A stretch of 64,000 nt of DNA from Pseudocercospora fijiensis CIRAD86 (GCF_000340215.1 NW_006921547.1:165886-229885), one strand, 5' to 3'; positions 24,497 through 37,675 are shown, numbered from the stretch's first letter. Translations and numbers: made by a program. The notes: generated from the sequence alone by a model not told the origin.

Positions 24497-24889
24497 TAGA
24501 CCCCGTAGTAGTTCGGTTTGCGAACTACAGAACGTATATAGTTTGGTTTCTTAGCGGTACCCCTCCGGTTTGGTTCCGGTTTGGTTTTTTACCCCGCTAG
24601 TCTAAGCCGGTTTCCGAGGAAATCCGACTAAACTACGACGATATACGACGACATACGACGACCTCGGATCGGGTCCGGGGGCCCTATATTGCATACGCTA
24701 CACGGTTGCATCTGTGTTTTAGGCTGTTTAGACGTGTTCCGGCGTGTTTTAGGTCGGGTTTTTGTCTATAGCCGGCACGTAGCCGGCAAACCGGTCCGTA
24801 CACCGGTTTCTTAGCAAACTAAACCAAACTAAACTAGAATTTCGGCTTGGCAAACCAAACTAAACTAACCCGGACTACTACGGGGTCTA
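24497..24889 (+). mobile_element. 393-bp miniature non-autonomous hAT element
   Basis: Begins TAGACCCCGTAGTAGTTCGG and ends CTACTACGGGGTCTA, with an exact 8-bp target duplication AATAATAC (24489-24496 and 24890-24897). Subterminal GGTTTGGTT and CCAAACTAAAC stretches match the ends of the large hAT copies, and two GCCGGCA-type motifs lie at about 24768 and 24780. Unlike everything around it, it keeps many CA and TG dinucleotides, so it escaped RIP or arrived later. It has no coding capacity and would rely on transposase from a full element. Confidence 0.92.
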
Positions 24890-26889
24890 AATAATACTAC
24901 CTTTATAAAAGACCTCGTAGCCCTCCGAAGAAAATAGGGACGAGAGGACTATATTAACCTCTCCTCTCTATAGTTTCTTCCTAGGTTTTTAGATAGCTCG
25001 AATCTAGTAGAAGATAAATTAGTAATCCTTCTAGACTAGGAGGATATCGATAATACTAACTAAGGAGAGGTTAAGGAGATAGGCCGAGGTAATAATACCT
25101 TAGAGCCTTTCTTAGTTTTAGTTAAGGCTATCCGATTTACTAGCTAACAAATCGGTCGTATAGTACCTCCCTAATCTAAGGAAATTTACTCTATCCCTAA
25201 TAATATAGACCTTTCTATAGTTACTCGTTCCTTCGCCGTAGTTCCTACTATCTATATCGAGGTTACTATCGGGAGCTATAGTTAGAAGAAGCTAGTAATA
25301 CTTAATAATAGTTCGGAGTTACTTATTATAAGTAAGCTTTAGGCTAAATAGCTTAAGCTAGTAATAAATAGAGACGTTTCCCTCGGTATATAGGGAGTAA
25401 ATAGGGAAGTTTAGCTAGTAGGTACCTACTATAATATTATAGTAGATACCTTCGATATATACTTTGCCTTTACCTTCTAGATTGCCGCCGACCTAAATAC
25501 GCTAATTATTCTAGGTCGACTATAGTCTCGTATAACCTAGGGTATCTAGCGTAACTACGACGATAGCTGCTAGGAAGGGACTATCGCTAACTAGAAGGGC
25601 AACCGAGTCGTATTTACTAGTTATATCGGAAATACTAGCTATAGGTCCTACGAGGATATCCTTACTACTTCTAAACGATCTTCGAGAAACGCTATAGCGT
25701 AGTTATAAGACTAGCAATCTACGCTAGAAGTTAGTATAGCTTAAATAGGTTATATCTAAAAGTACGCCGCTCTATACGTTAAGGCAAGTTTCGAGGTTCT
25801 ATACTAAGGAGACGAATACTCGAGGTAGCGGCGAGTATAATATAACGGCTACCTAGTATACGAGTTATAGTAATAATACTATCGCATATATCGTCGCCGG
25901 AGGCGGGTCTACCCGAGCTAACTAATTAGAGCGCGAAGCTAATACTATCCCGGGGGTATTATTACAAGTCTAATATTTTTACTAGTATTATAAATTAGGA
26001 CTACTAGTTATATACCTACCGACTTAAGGAGACTTCTAAGGAAGTTTACGCGCTGTTTTATTACGCTAAACTCTAAGCCTAGCGATAAAGGGAGAGGGTT
26101 CGGGTATTAAGAACGATTTGTATATATATCCTATAGAAGGGGGTAGTAGATAAGATTAAGCCTATTAAGGGTAGTATATATATTACCTATAGGTCTAGCC
26201 CTAGTAGAAACCCTAACTAGCGATAAAAGTGCCTTAACTAGGAAGTAATATTACTATCTAGGGATAGTCTATATAACTAGAGGTATATTACTAAGAAGTT
26301 CTCTACTATTCCTAGGGATTTAAGACTAACGCCGGAGAGGCTCGCGAAGATTAAACCTAGTATAGAGCTTTCGGAACTTAAACTGGACCTACTATACTAG
26401 CTTCTATACAATCGCGAAGCCGTATTAGTATATAACTTTATATATCTAGGTAGGATTAACCCGGAGGTTGCCTCTCTATAGACGATCTAAACGATCGAAT
26501 ATAAGCCTTAGGCCTATCTAGGTTTTAAGCTAAACCTAAGCCTACGAGGTATAGGTAAGGATATAATACGATAGCGTATAAAGGCCGGTATACTAGAGCC
26601 TTCCTATGCCTCGTATCGCAATCTATACTTCCTAGTTTAAAAGAAGATAGCTCCTAGGGAACTGAAGAAGAACCGGCTAATTAACGCTACTTAAAAGTTT
26701 AATATAGTTACGATTAGAGATACTAACCTTCCCCTAGAGACTAATAGGTTCTTAGAAGCCTTTGCTAATTATATAGTAGCTTTACTAGTATAGGCGGGAC
26801 GAGTAGGTCGTAGGTAGAGGTATATATATAGGGAGCTATATACTATAGGTCTAGTATTTAATGCCTCTTAGGTAACTATAAGAGGTCGG

Positions 26890-29260
26890 CGTAGTAGTAT
26901 ATATATATATATATATATTAAAGGATTGTAAATATTAAAGAGAAGAGAATAGTCGTAGAGAGGGCTATATTCTAGCTAGATAGGTTATATTTCTTATATC
27001 TATCCTTTTCCGTATTGTCGTAGCTATCTCCCCCTATCGCGTATATATATCTTAAAAGAAGAGGAAAGATATAGAAGTATACCTCTATACTAAGCCGGGT
27101 TTCCCTACTATATTTTCCCTCCTAGACTAAGAAGTCTACCCTTAGACTAACGCTTCCTTACCTCCCGGACTAAGAAACCTTAAATATATAAAGAAACTAA
27201 ATTAACTATCCTACGAAGGTATCCTAGCTAGTTAGCTACTATAGGCTTATTACTTATTTCTTCCCCCTATAAGCCGCTAGTCTACTATAGTTTCCTCTAC
27301 GACCCTAACTACTATAATTGCCGCTACGTCCTTACTAGTTAAACTAGTCGATTAGAGCCTATATCCGCGTCGCCTTAGTACGTATATCCTAGCGAGTCTG
27401 TCGCTTATTCGGATTAGCTATAGGGTCTATAGGCTACTTTAACGAAGGTAGCTAAGGGGTTTACCTCTTAGGGATACTAAGCTACTAGGGGTTAACGTTC
27501 GGGAGTACTTTACTAGGAGTAGAGACCTTAGTAGGTAGTAGGTTTCGCTAAGGGAGCGCTAGATTGCCGCTAATTAGGAGGAAGGTCCGCTTTACTAGGC
27601 TCCTACTAGTATATAAATCCCTAGCCTTCCTAGTTAAACTCCTCCCTAGAGTTAGGCGTAGGCTAGTATTTATAGAAGTTATCCTAGTTTAGGTATATAT
27701 ACCGATCCTCGCTGTTATTTAGAATATAGCTCTAATCCTTTAAAGACTATATAAGGGCCTTAAAGAATAATTTCTCTCCGAATCGCTCCTACTTAATCCG
27801 AATAACCTTACTTATTATTTTAGAGTATACTAACGCTATATCCTTACGATACTACTTTAAATAGTTATTAAGTATATAAGAGGAGCCCTCTTAATTAAGG
27901 TTACGAAAGAGTCTTCGAATATACTACTATACTATAGTATCGTCCTATTTTAACCGACTAACGAGGGCTTCCGAGATTAGGTTATTATTACGTAGGCGTA
28001 CTATAGCCGGGAACGCGTATAGAGGGGTACTATACTTATTTATAAGACTAGAAGGCGAGGTAGGACTAGGAAGAAGGTCTCGGTAAGCTATAGCGAGTTC
28101 CTAGAACGTACCTCTAGCTTCGTAATCGAGCTTTCTAGTTACTAAGTCGTATCGATAGAACTAGGGGAGTATAGTTATCCTCTTAGTATTCTTTAGGGAT
28201 ACCTAAGCGCTATATAGAAGATAGGGAAGGGTTAATCGTATACTAAGGGCACCGACCGGGTACTACTCCTAGCCTATATTTCGATACTTGCCTTTTAGCT
28301 CGTTCTTAATAAAGCTATAAAGGGTACTCTCTATCTTAGTATTTAGGTAGTATATATTATAGTTAATAGAGAGAATATAACCTCGAGAGGCGTATATAGG
28401 GCCTTTCTTCTAGCGAAGGATCTTAAGTTCCTTATACTACTTACTAAAGACTTCTAGTTAGTAGATCCTAGCGAAGACCTTCGTAGTAGTCTCTATAGTC
28501 TTAGGAAGGAAGGATATAGAGCCTTAAACTTAGTTTATAGTAATACCTTCCTAGAGATCGAGAGGGTATTAGTTAATATAGGCAAACTCGGTTAAGCTAC
28601 TATTACTAGGTTAAGTTATCTTAGCGTAGTACGGGTAGGAGATTAGGTTAAGAGTATAGTTAGGGCGGGTAAGGCCGTAAAGGAGCTAGTAGACGGGGTC
28701 TCTTCGGTAGATCTACTAGAACCTAGAATAGAAGGCGGTTCGAAGCTAACCCTTATTAGAAACTCCGTTAACCTTACGCTAGTACTGTAGGTATATTATA
28801 GCCTCTAGCTTAAACTAGTTAGATAGGGATATCTTTCTAAAAGGTAGAGGGGCCGCGGCGACTTCGACCTTCTTATTATCGTACTAACTAAAGACGGCCG
28901 CTCTATATAGCTTAGTAGAGCCCCTATCGCTTATAATACTATCTAAGGTAATAGTACTATCTCTTACCTAGGCGTCCTAGCTAGCCTTAGTTATTACTCC
29001 TATACGGGAAAAGGCCTTACTAATCTTAGTAGCAATCGCAAGGGTAACGCGTTCGATAGTTATAGGGCTATATATCTTACTCTCGTAGCTATAGGCCTTA
29101 AGGAAGAAACGATATAGTCTAAGGTAGTCGCTAGGGATAGGAGGGCGGCGAGTTTTCCGAAATAGGTCTAGTCGCTTAGTTAGAAGGCGGAGAAGGTCGT
29201 TATAGTACTTATATCTAGGGCTACTTATAGTTTCTATTATCTAATCCTAACTAATCTTTT
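26890..29260. other. Unresolved part of element D
   Basis: Begins with a (TA)n run at about 26900. Long RIP-tolerant frames exist on both strands, but none shows a motif I can name, and I found no reverse transcriptase, RNase H or integrase signature. It could be decayed polymerase, a captured segment or another nested insertion without clear ends. Confidence 0.4.
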
Positions 29261-29269
29261 CTCAGAATC

Positions 29270-30910
29270 CGACTACTATTCTAAATAGATAGTAGGTATA
29301 AGTATAGTAAGGCAGGTAAGGGGTAGTTATAATAAGGGCAATTGCTCTCCTCTATATAGCGTTATTAGATTTACTATCGTACTATATTAACGTACTACGG
29401 TCGGCTTTAGAAAATCTATTATAGCTATAGTTAGCTAAGTTGTTTCTAATTTAAGTGTCTTTATCGTAGGTTAGCTCCTTATAGTATATAGTGCCTCCCC
29501 GCTTAGGCCCTAAGGTATCGAGATCGTCTATTAGGTTCTCCTCGAGGGGTACGGTAAGATCTCTACTCGGTTTATTAAGTCTATTCGATCTACGGGTCCT
29601 ACCTAGAGAGGGGATAGGTATAGTAGTCCGAATTTAACGAGTAGGCGGAGCCCCTAGAGTAAGGCTATTATTACTACTCCTACTACTAGTTCGATTAGGT
29701 AGTAAAGTAGAGTTTTCGACTAGGAGATTAGAGCGAGTTATATCGCGTTATAGAGGCGTATTTTATCGAGAGCTAATAGGCTAAGTAGGGCGAGCGGGTA
29801 ATAGCTACTAGTTATTTAATCTAGCTAGAGGGTCGCTAGCCGGGTCGTATATAACTAGTAATCTAATAGGTATACTAATCCGCTCGTATATACCTATATA
29901 GGACCGAGGGATATTAATTCCTAGGGTCCTAGACGCGGTATCTTTAACGTAGCTATCTAGCGGTCTCGGAAAAAGGCGCCCGTCGGAAGTAATAGCAATT
30001 ATAGGAGGGCCTTCGTATTAGCTAATTCGAATACCGATAGCCTCGAGTTTTGCCTTACTAGCCTCTATCTTCTAGGGGAAGAACTTATTCTTACCCTCCT
30101 TACGAGTATCGTCTTCCTTATCTACTACGTAATCCTTAGCGGTAATAGTAACGGTATTAATATCTACCTATCCCTATCTTACTCTAAGTGTTCGGCGATA
30201 TAAGTAATTACTTAGGATACGAAGAACTAGCTAAAATTCGGTAACCTAGCTAACGTCCTTAAAGTTTGCTTAGTTATTAAGTTTTCTATCTTTCTATAGC
30301 CTAAAGACTCGAGCTATCTCTTTTACGGTATTACTTCGGATATTATAGAGGTCTAGGTAATTCCTAAAGAACGTAGGGCTATTAGTAATATCGTTCTTAT
30401 AGCGATCCTCCGTAGCTTTCCCGCAAGTAGCGGCGGCTTATAGAGTAGTAAATTCGTTACCTATATACTACTCGAGGGCCTATACTATAGTAGACCCTCG
30501 GGTACGAAGAATATCTCCTATTTCTTTCGGTAGCCCTTTAAAGAGCGCCTCCTTAAGCCGATAATAGATTAGCTCGGTACCTTCGATAAAGTTATTAATA
30601 CTTCCTAGATTGTCGTAGATTATATCTACTTTAGTTTAGCGGGATAGGTTAGCGGATTAAAGATACTATACCTATTCGAGCGGGATATTATAATTACTTA
30701 GCCGCTAGTCGGAAGGAAAGTAGGAGATACCGCTATAGGCTACGCTTGTAATAAGGTCTCGGCTAGAGGCTTCTACTATTACGCTCTTATAAGGCAGTAG
30801 GGAGTTTTACGTATCGAATTGTATAGAGGAGGTAAGGGCTTACCGGGCTTTAATAGCTAGTTAGGGAGGGTAGTGTTTACTATAGGCGCCTATCGCTTTA
30901 TCGAAAGAAG
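29270..30910 (-). pseudogene. Long antisense reading frame in element D, unknown product
   Basis: Reading leftward from about 30910, one frame of roughly 540 codons is interrupted only by RIP-type stops. Segments include SKHYPP.LAIKAR.ALTSS, FIEGTELIYYRLKEALFKGL, FFRNYLDLYNIRSNTVKEIA, RKLNNQANFKDVS.VTEF, KDYVVDKEDDTRKEGKNKFF, KIEASKAKLEAIGIRIS and GRLFPRPLDSYVKDTASRTL. The charged, well-mixed composition looks like real protein, more so than the opposite-strand frame. A short block (LNNQANFKD) is faintly like gag domains of copia-type elements, but the order of other parts does not fit. It could be a cargo gene or the gag of an inverted nested element. Confidence 0.5.
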
Positions 30911-31474
30911 GGCGGTATAGGTATATTTGTTTATATAGAAGTTCTAATACGAGAAGGGTCGCCCTTTTATCGCGGTAGTAGCGCGGATATATAGGAGGGG
31001 ACGGGAGGTACCTACCTTACGCGTATACGCGCGTTTGTATATAAAGCCGAAAGTGAATCTAAAAGTAAGGTACGTGTCCTAAATAAAGTAAAGGGTATAT
31101 AGTAGGTAGCGGTAATATTTCTAAAGGCCTAGGTAATCTATATAGTAACGAGATTCGAGGGTATAAGGATAGAGTATTTAGATCTAGGGAGTTAATTATT
31201 ATATTACGTACTAACCCCTCCGCTCTAACCCCTACCGTATTAAGGTATAGTTATAAGGGGCTTCTCTAGGCAGTATAGGGTAGCGGTAGTAGTTATAATA
31301 TATCCTAGCTAGCTAGCTACTATAGGCGGGAGCTCCCGGGATTCCTAGAATTTCCGATACTATCGGCTAATATAGGCTATTAAAATAATATAAAGGAAAG
31401 GTTTTTAAATAAAGGAAATCTTCGGAGGGAAGTAAGGTTCTTTTAGATTTATCTAGATTTACTCCGTAGAGTAG

Positions 31475-31737
31475 TATTAGCTAGTAACCGGCCCTATATA
31501 CCTAGGCTAAGTTTTAAGCCTATATAAGAGGCCTCCTTCTATATTATAGATAGAGCACTAACCTTGTATAGTATATTGTTTATATTACACTTCTATAATG
31601 CCTATATTATAGGGCTCTAGTTATTAGCCTAAGCAACGGTCTTATTATCCTATTATACTAAATATAGCTGCCTATATTATTATAGGTTATATTACCCTCG
31701 GTTGCCTATACTATTACTACTAGTAGTAGTAGTAGTA
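31475..31737 (+). repeat. Second LTR of element D
   Basis: 263 bp, matching the first LTR but with a short TAG run. A purine-rich GGAGGGAAGTAAGG lies about 40 bp upstream. It is followed by leader and gag of a second D unit, not by flanking DNA. Confidence 0.85.
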
Positions 31738-33511
31738 TTGGTTTCCGTCCTTTATTAGAGCCGAAGGTAGGGCTATCTCTTTATATCTAATAGGTTCGGG
31801 TATATCGAAGGTAGTCCTAGGGTACGAATAGCTATAACTAGAGCGAGGGTACGATAAGAGCCTACGATATAGACGATATAGAAGTATCTTAAGGGGCTAT
31901 TACGATATGCGAAGAAACCTCTTAACGAGGGCATCTCTTTAACCCCGAAAAGCTACAAACCCTTAGGACTATTATAGCTTAGGGCCTAGTCTATAACTAT
32001 AGCTAGCTTCTAAGAACTCGGCTCCGGGTCGAAGACCTATTTAGTACCGCTTGCTCGAGATAAGCCCCGCCTAAGAAGGAGATAGATTAATTACCTATCG
32101 GCCTTACTTAGTTTGCTAAGACTATTAATCGATAGTAAATTCTAGATTATAGGTCGGATAGCCGGGGAGTCCTCTATTAATTAGGTAGGGCGTTCCTAGA
32201 TTCGTAGCCTCGCTTAGATAGTACTTAGCGTTCTACTAGAAAAAGAAGGCTACCGCCCCCCGCCTAGCTAAAGGAGATACAAGCTAGTTTCTAGGATCTA
32301 GGTATAAATAGAAATTGTAGTCTCTTCCTCCGAGCGGCTTTCGTCTAAATTTACTAAATTAAGCTCCTAGAGGTAATTAGGCGACCCCTAGGAGGCTAAA
32401 TCCTAATACTATCCTAGGGGTAATACTAGGAGAGAATAGCCTAATATACTATTCTCTTACGTAGCAATATTATAATAAACAAAAACACCTTTATATAGTA
32501 TCTTATTTTAACTATTTTATAAACAATCAAATAAGCTCTAGCGAAAACGAGCACTAAGAATTAGCGGAATCTTCTAAATCCGAAACCGTCCCTAATCCTA
32601 TTAACGAGGAAATTAGACGGCGACTAGTTAATATAAGCGAGCCTCCTACGCCCTCTACGCTAGAGGCACTCTATAATGTTATTATAAAGATAATAGAGAA
32701 GCAAACTAAGCTTCTCCGTTAAAACAAGCGTCGCCCGCTAGAACTAGGGAGTACTACAAACCCCTTATTTAAAGGGTAGAACGCTATAGTATATATAGAG
32801 CGTTTTAAGGAAGGCTTAATTAAGTACGAGCTCGATAGAGAGTCCGACTAGTATAAGATCCGGTCTCTTACGAGGACTACTATTACTAAGCTTTACCGAA
32901 CCCTTAGAACCCTAGTTAGCTACCTAGAAAGGGACGATAAGTCTAATACTAACTAGGCTTTCTAAGAGAGTAATAGGAGCGCGATAGCCGTTATATTAAA
33001 GGTAGTCGCGCGTAGCTTAAGGCTCTCTACTTAGTAAGGCGTACTAAGGATAACGACCTAAAGGGGTATATCTACGAATTTATCGAGTTAGCGGACGGCA
33101 TCGACTAGAGTAACCTCGAAAACTCTTAGAGAACGAGGCTACTCCTCTAGGGGTTACTATAGCCTATAGCTTAGCGTATCTTCTATCGCTATAAGCTTAG
33201 CGAGGCCGATCCTAAGAGCTTTAGGAGATATAAAGAGGTCCTAGTATATATTAAGGCCGATATTAATAGTACCGCCGATACGAGGAAGTTTATCTATAGC
33301 GAGGATAGGAATAACCTAGTATAGGTTAGGAAAGAAGCTATAAGAAGTAAGGGACCTAAGTTCCTTCCTAATTCGTAAAGTAGTCCTAAGACCGTAACTC
33401 CTACTATTACTAAACACTCTTAAGACGTTGCGGACTTAGCTAAATCCCTAGCCCGACTTAACCTAAATACGAAGGTATTATAGGGAGTTAGGGAAGTTAT
33501 CGATACTACTA
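31738..33511 (+). mobile_element. Second element D unit, truncated at 33511
   Basis: Leader and gag of element D repeat here with the same order and frame as 21644-23510. Similarity stops in the sequence GTTATCGATACTACT, where the KDZ-type element begins. The gag frame (about 32520-33511) contains NAIVYIERFKEGLIKYELD and LLLQGLLQPIA-like text, slightly shorter than the first copy through a deletion near 32960. No further part of this unit is in the window. Confidence 0.8.
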
Positions 33512-33519
33512 CGTTACGA

Positions 33520-33690
33520 AAACTCTTTTTCTAATCGCGTCGATCCTATCGATCCTATCGATCCTAAGCGATCTAAAGCGATCTAAAGCGATCCTAAGCG
33601 ACTAAGTTACGACCTAACTCGCGCCTAGGTCGCTTAGGATCGATAGAATCGACGCGATCGACGCGATCGATAGGATCGCTTAAGTAAATT
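33520..33690. repeat. GATC-rich tandem and inverted repeats at the left edge of the KDZ-type element
   Basis: Direct repeats of CGATCCTAT, then of AGCGATCTAA, are followed after a short spacer by inverted versions (CGCTTAGGATCGATAG). The arrangement looks like subterminal repeats of a DNA transposon, but I could not define an exact terminus or target duplication. Confidence 0.55.
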
Positions 33691-34199
33691 TTTATATATA
33701 TAGGATCGCTTCGGGTCGCTCGTAGTCGTAGTCGTTAGTAATGTTTATACTATTCGTATATTGCTATATTAAAACTTATCGACTCGTCGACTTAGTCGTA
33801 TTAGTCGACTTAGTCTACACTAGAATATACTAGTAGTACTATAGGTTTAAGTATATTACTATTACTATTACCCGTCGTTACTATATAGCGCTATATCCTA
33901 TCTTATACGTTCTCTATTAACTATGAAATTATTCTTCGCCGCCTTAGTATTATTATTATCTATATTTTAGAGATACGATTTCTATATACTCTACTCGGTA
34001 CGTTGCCTTTTTATTACTCGCCCGTAAGGCTTTATAGCTCGCATTTCCTTATCCTCCTATTCCTCGTTATAAATTGTATTATACGTCTCGAAATCAACTA
34101 TACTATTAATATAGCGAGTTCTATATAGGGCGCCTTCGTCTATAGGTATAGTATATAATATATAATAGACTAGTAGTAGGCTATATACCCGTCGCCCTT

Positions 34200-37100
34200 T
34201 AAGTCTACTATAGTATAGTAAAAGACGCCGTAGCCGGATTGTCGTTAGACTATACGTATCTTTATACTCGCTCTTATCGTTAATATAGTCGTAAAGCTTA
34301 ATAAAAACGCCTATAACGGGCCTCCGTTTCGTCCTAAGCCCCTTCCTATATTGAATTCCTATTTCTATATTAATCGAGATTACGTACTTTAGTTACGCTA
34401 GTAGGCGACCGCTAAATCGAACCGCTAATTTATTAGGTATTTCTATACAATTAACGTTGTATTCTTATGCCTATATAAAATTATAACGTCTATTGCCGTA
34501 GAGCCCCTCCTAGTTTAGTATATATCTCGCGAAGTTAGCTACTACTACGTTAGGATATTCTATATCCTTACCTATAGGCTTCTAGTATCGGATTCTACCG
34601 TAGAAGTAGATCTCTATATCTAGGACGTATATATAGTCTGTTACGATATCGTTAGGGTCGGCTACGGTGCTTAATACGCTATTCTTATCGTAGGTACCCT
34701 ATTGCCGTACGAATACTATAATCGCTTATTAGAAGTCGCGACCTAGGTTCTCTTCTATTATAGCTATAGCCTCCCTTATCGTAATCTACTTAACCGATTT
34801 CTTTCCGATCCTCTATTTCTCGGGCTAGTATCCTAGGATATCCTCTACTAGCCGTACTATAGTTAGCATTATTAGCTATTATATATACTCCTTAACGGTG
34901 CGAGCATTTGTAGGGATTGCTATATATTCTTTGTCGTCTTCGGCCTATATATTTAATCTATTAGTATCGCTATCTAGTATACTTTCTTTCTAGCTAGGCT
35001 TCTTGTTTATTAGCCGAAATGTAAGCTTTAGTACTTTCTAGTATTTGTGCTCGAAGTAGCCGGTATTTAAGTCTAGAAGATTGCCGAACGTCTTAATATA
35101 GCTCGGGGTATATATTAAACTATAGAATTTCGGTATATTAAAGTGCCCTTCTATTCGTATTATTATTAGCTCGTTAGCTTCGTCGTCCTCGTCTATTATA
35201 ACCGTATCGTCGTTATTTAAATTGTTCGTTCTTCGCGTAGTAGCCTTCGCCTCCCGCTAGGCCCTCTTCTATGCCTTTATTACTCTATATAGGCGAAACA
35301 CATTCTTCTATTCGTTTATCCGGTATAATACTATCCTTAGATACTTAACTGTTTCGTCGTTATAGTATCTATATATCGCTAGAACCGTAAAGTCTACTAG
35401 TATACGTAGAAATCTTATCGCTTATAGTTAACGGACCTCTTCGAGTAGTAGCATAAATACAACCAATAAAACTCGTAGAACGCTTTACTACTCTTAGCCT
35501 ATCTACTAAGTAACTGCTAAGTAGTAGTAGAACTTGCGAAGATTAGTATATATAGGTATATACGCGAACTGTCTATCTAGTAACGTATCGATAATCCCTT
35601 ATGCTACTATTTTCCCTAGCTTTCTTATTTTAGTAGATAGGCCCCTATTTAGAGTCGAGTCGGTAACTAGTCGGTATCTCCTCGTTTTTATATAGCTCAT
35701 CTTATCTACCAGTAGGTCCGTAGTCTATTAGATTACGTATATTAATACTCCTTTTAGTAGCTAGTATAGTGTGTCTACTACTAAAGACCGGTATATATCG
35801 ACGTGTTTCTAGCGCTATATAAAGCAATCGATATCGTAGACGTTCTACGGATCCTTCGCTATATATTCGCCTTTACGTTGCCTTAGATATCGCTACTTCG
35901 TAGAGTCGTATAACCGCTATTCTACTATAATATCGAGATATACTCGTTCTATTAGGTATACTAGGCAACTTAGACAATGTATGTTTATCTTAACTCCGGT
36001 AATTGCAACTTGCTCTTTATAGTCTACTAATATTACTGCTAATATTAGAAAGTAACTACGCGTCGCGCTATCTGCGTATGTGGTATCCTAGCCCTCGCTA
36101 TCGGCCGCTTTTATAGTAGAGCGAAATATATATACTATCGATATATAATATATACTGTTTTTAGTAAAACTATCGCTATCCTTAACGACCGGTAGTAGTC
36201 CTAGTAAGATCGTGCCGGGTCTATTATTCGCGTTACGTACTCGTACGTATAGGTTTCCGATAGTAAGGTATATAAGGTATACTATTAAGTTACTTTAGTA
36301 GTTAGTTATCTACGTTTTATCGGTTAATACGATTAGAGGTATAATCGTTACGCCGTCTATGTTTATCTTACTCTAGGTATCCTACTACTAGTCTACTAAC
36401 GCTATATTAGAGTAGATTCGCTATAGTAGGTCGTTAGTCGTCTACGCTCGATATAGCTTATATACTAGATTATTCCTAAAGCTACTATAACCTATTAAGA
36501 ACATTACTACTTTCTTAACGGATCGGTATCGTAGTACTAGTTCTGTACTGCCGTAACCCGTTCGACTTATCGGAAGGTATAGCTTTCGAACCTTTATTTA
36601 ACCTAATACCCTTAATAGTAGTATACCGCTAGCTCGTAGTTTCGACGTTATAACCTTTGCGCCTTTCTAGCTTAGTAGATCGTATAGTAGTGCTAGCCTC
36701 TCGTCTTCGAAAAGCCTCGCAATTATGTATCCGGATATTCTCTCTCTCTTTAAGAATTACGTAAAGCTTATATCGAATAGTAACTTAAATGTTCCGTACT
36801 TGCCCGAAGTATCTTATATTCGTATTTTAACGCTGCTTATAGATTAGGCGCTTGTATATACTCTACTATACTAAACTGTAATTATACTATACCTAGCTAT
36901 AGGCTTGCTAGCGGTACGGCTAGTATATTTAGTAAATATATCGATATTATCCGCGGTACGGTAGCCTTTTAGTATTAGCCGTAATCTTATTGACTTCTAG
37001 CTTCCTAGCGTTATTATCGTTCCGGCGGCAGTTGCCTATACGCTTTCTATTTCGTCTTTATCCGCTAGGCTATCCTATATATCGAATTCCGGTAATTTAA

Positions 37101-37667
37101 GATATCTATCCTATTTAATACTATCTATACTTCCTTTATCTTCCTATAGCGCTAGTACTATTAGCGTTAATATCGTTACTAGAATAGCTTCTATTGTGCC
37201 TTCTTTATTTACGTCTTGCTATATACCTTCTAGTATCGATCTATCGTCGGCTTATTCGGCGCTCTAGTCGCTATCTTAGATCGTATATAAGTTAAGTCGG
37301 GCTCGCTTCGCGGTATTATTTATAGTAGAATCGTACTCGGCAAATTCTTTTAGTACGACGCGTTTCTCGTACTTGTTTCTATATTGCTTATAGCCGTAGG
37401 AGCTTTTAAGTAGCCGGTTATATAACCTGTATTCGATATAGTAAGATATTACTATATATATAGCTAGCTTTCGATAATAGGCGCTATTGTTATAGCTACT
37501 ATAGGTTTGTCGTATATCGACGTATACGAAGTTACTAAGGCTCTTTAGCCCTACTATAGGTATAGTGCTTAGTAAACCCCCTTACTACTACGAAGTTAGG
37601 TATAAGTCGGGGTCCGACTCGATATCGATTCGTAGCCTACGGATTCGGCAAAAACTCGGATTTATCC
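34200..37667 (-). pseudogene. KDZ/Plavaka-like DDE transposase, C-terminal part
   Basis: A minus-strand frame of over 1,000 codons broken almost only by RIP stops. Going leftward: RIRRLRIDIESDPDLYLTS near 37620, then a stretch matching the Plavaka core, with RPGTILLGLLPVVKDSDS (about 36210), LAVILVDYKEQVAITGVK.NIHCLSC (about 36000; fits the usual PEQ.L.TG.K.G.CP.C), and VDIYRSLVVDTL.QLLKGVL (about 35800; fits VDL.R...PD.LHQL.KG). Next comes RILVDFTVLAIYRYYNDETVKYL, corresponding to the family's conserved F..F...A.Y..H...TL.YL. The end is uncertain, about 34200. It would cut and paste the element carrying it. hAT copy 2 splits it at the TSD 37668-37675; the N-terminal part resumes at 61340. 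Confidence 0.65.
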
Positions 37668-37675
37668 CGTTCGAT
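37668..37675. other. Left target duplication CGTTCGAT of hAT copy 2
   Basis: Repeated exactly at 61332-61339, 23.7 kb away. Joining the flanks across it restores one frame of the KDZ-type transposase gene on the minus strand, which independently confirms the element's limits. Confidence 0.95.

Larger units (their letters stand above)
23600..26890 (+). pseudogene. Element D protease and start of reverse transcriptase, broken by a miniature hAT
   Basis: After a long Lys/Thr-rich linker, a retropepsin-like domain reads IEVTIGSYSQKKLVILNNSS (the catalytic DSGAE position is damaged), then ISLGIQGVNREVQL-like text and LNTLIILGRL. The reverse transcriptase then shows AGILEPSYASYRNLYFLV.KK, RLINATQKFN.VTIRDTNLP and FLEAFANYIVALLV, but recognisable sequence fades at about 26890 before the catalytic YxDD box. 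The 393-bp element at 24497-24889 interrupts the frame between protein positions reading IPNNT. No RNase H or integrase was found, so this copy is incomplete or rearranged. Confidence 0.68.

Noticed and set aside
27900..29600. Long plus-strand frame in element D as polymerase
   Set aside because: No reverse transcriptase, RNase H or integrase motif could be found; RIP-tolerant reading makes long frames common, so openness alone is not evidence.
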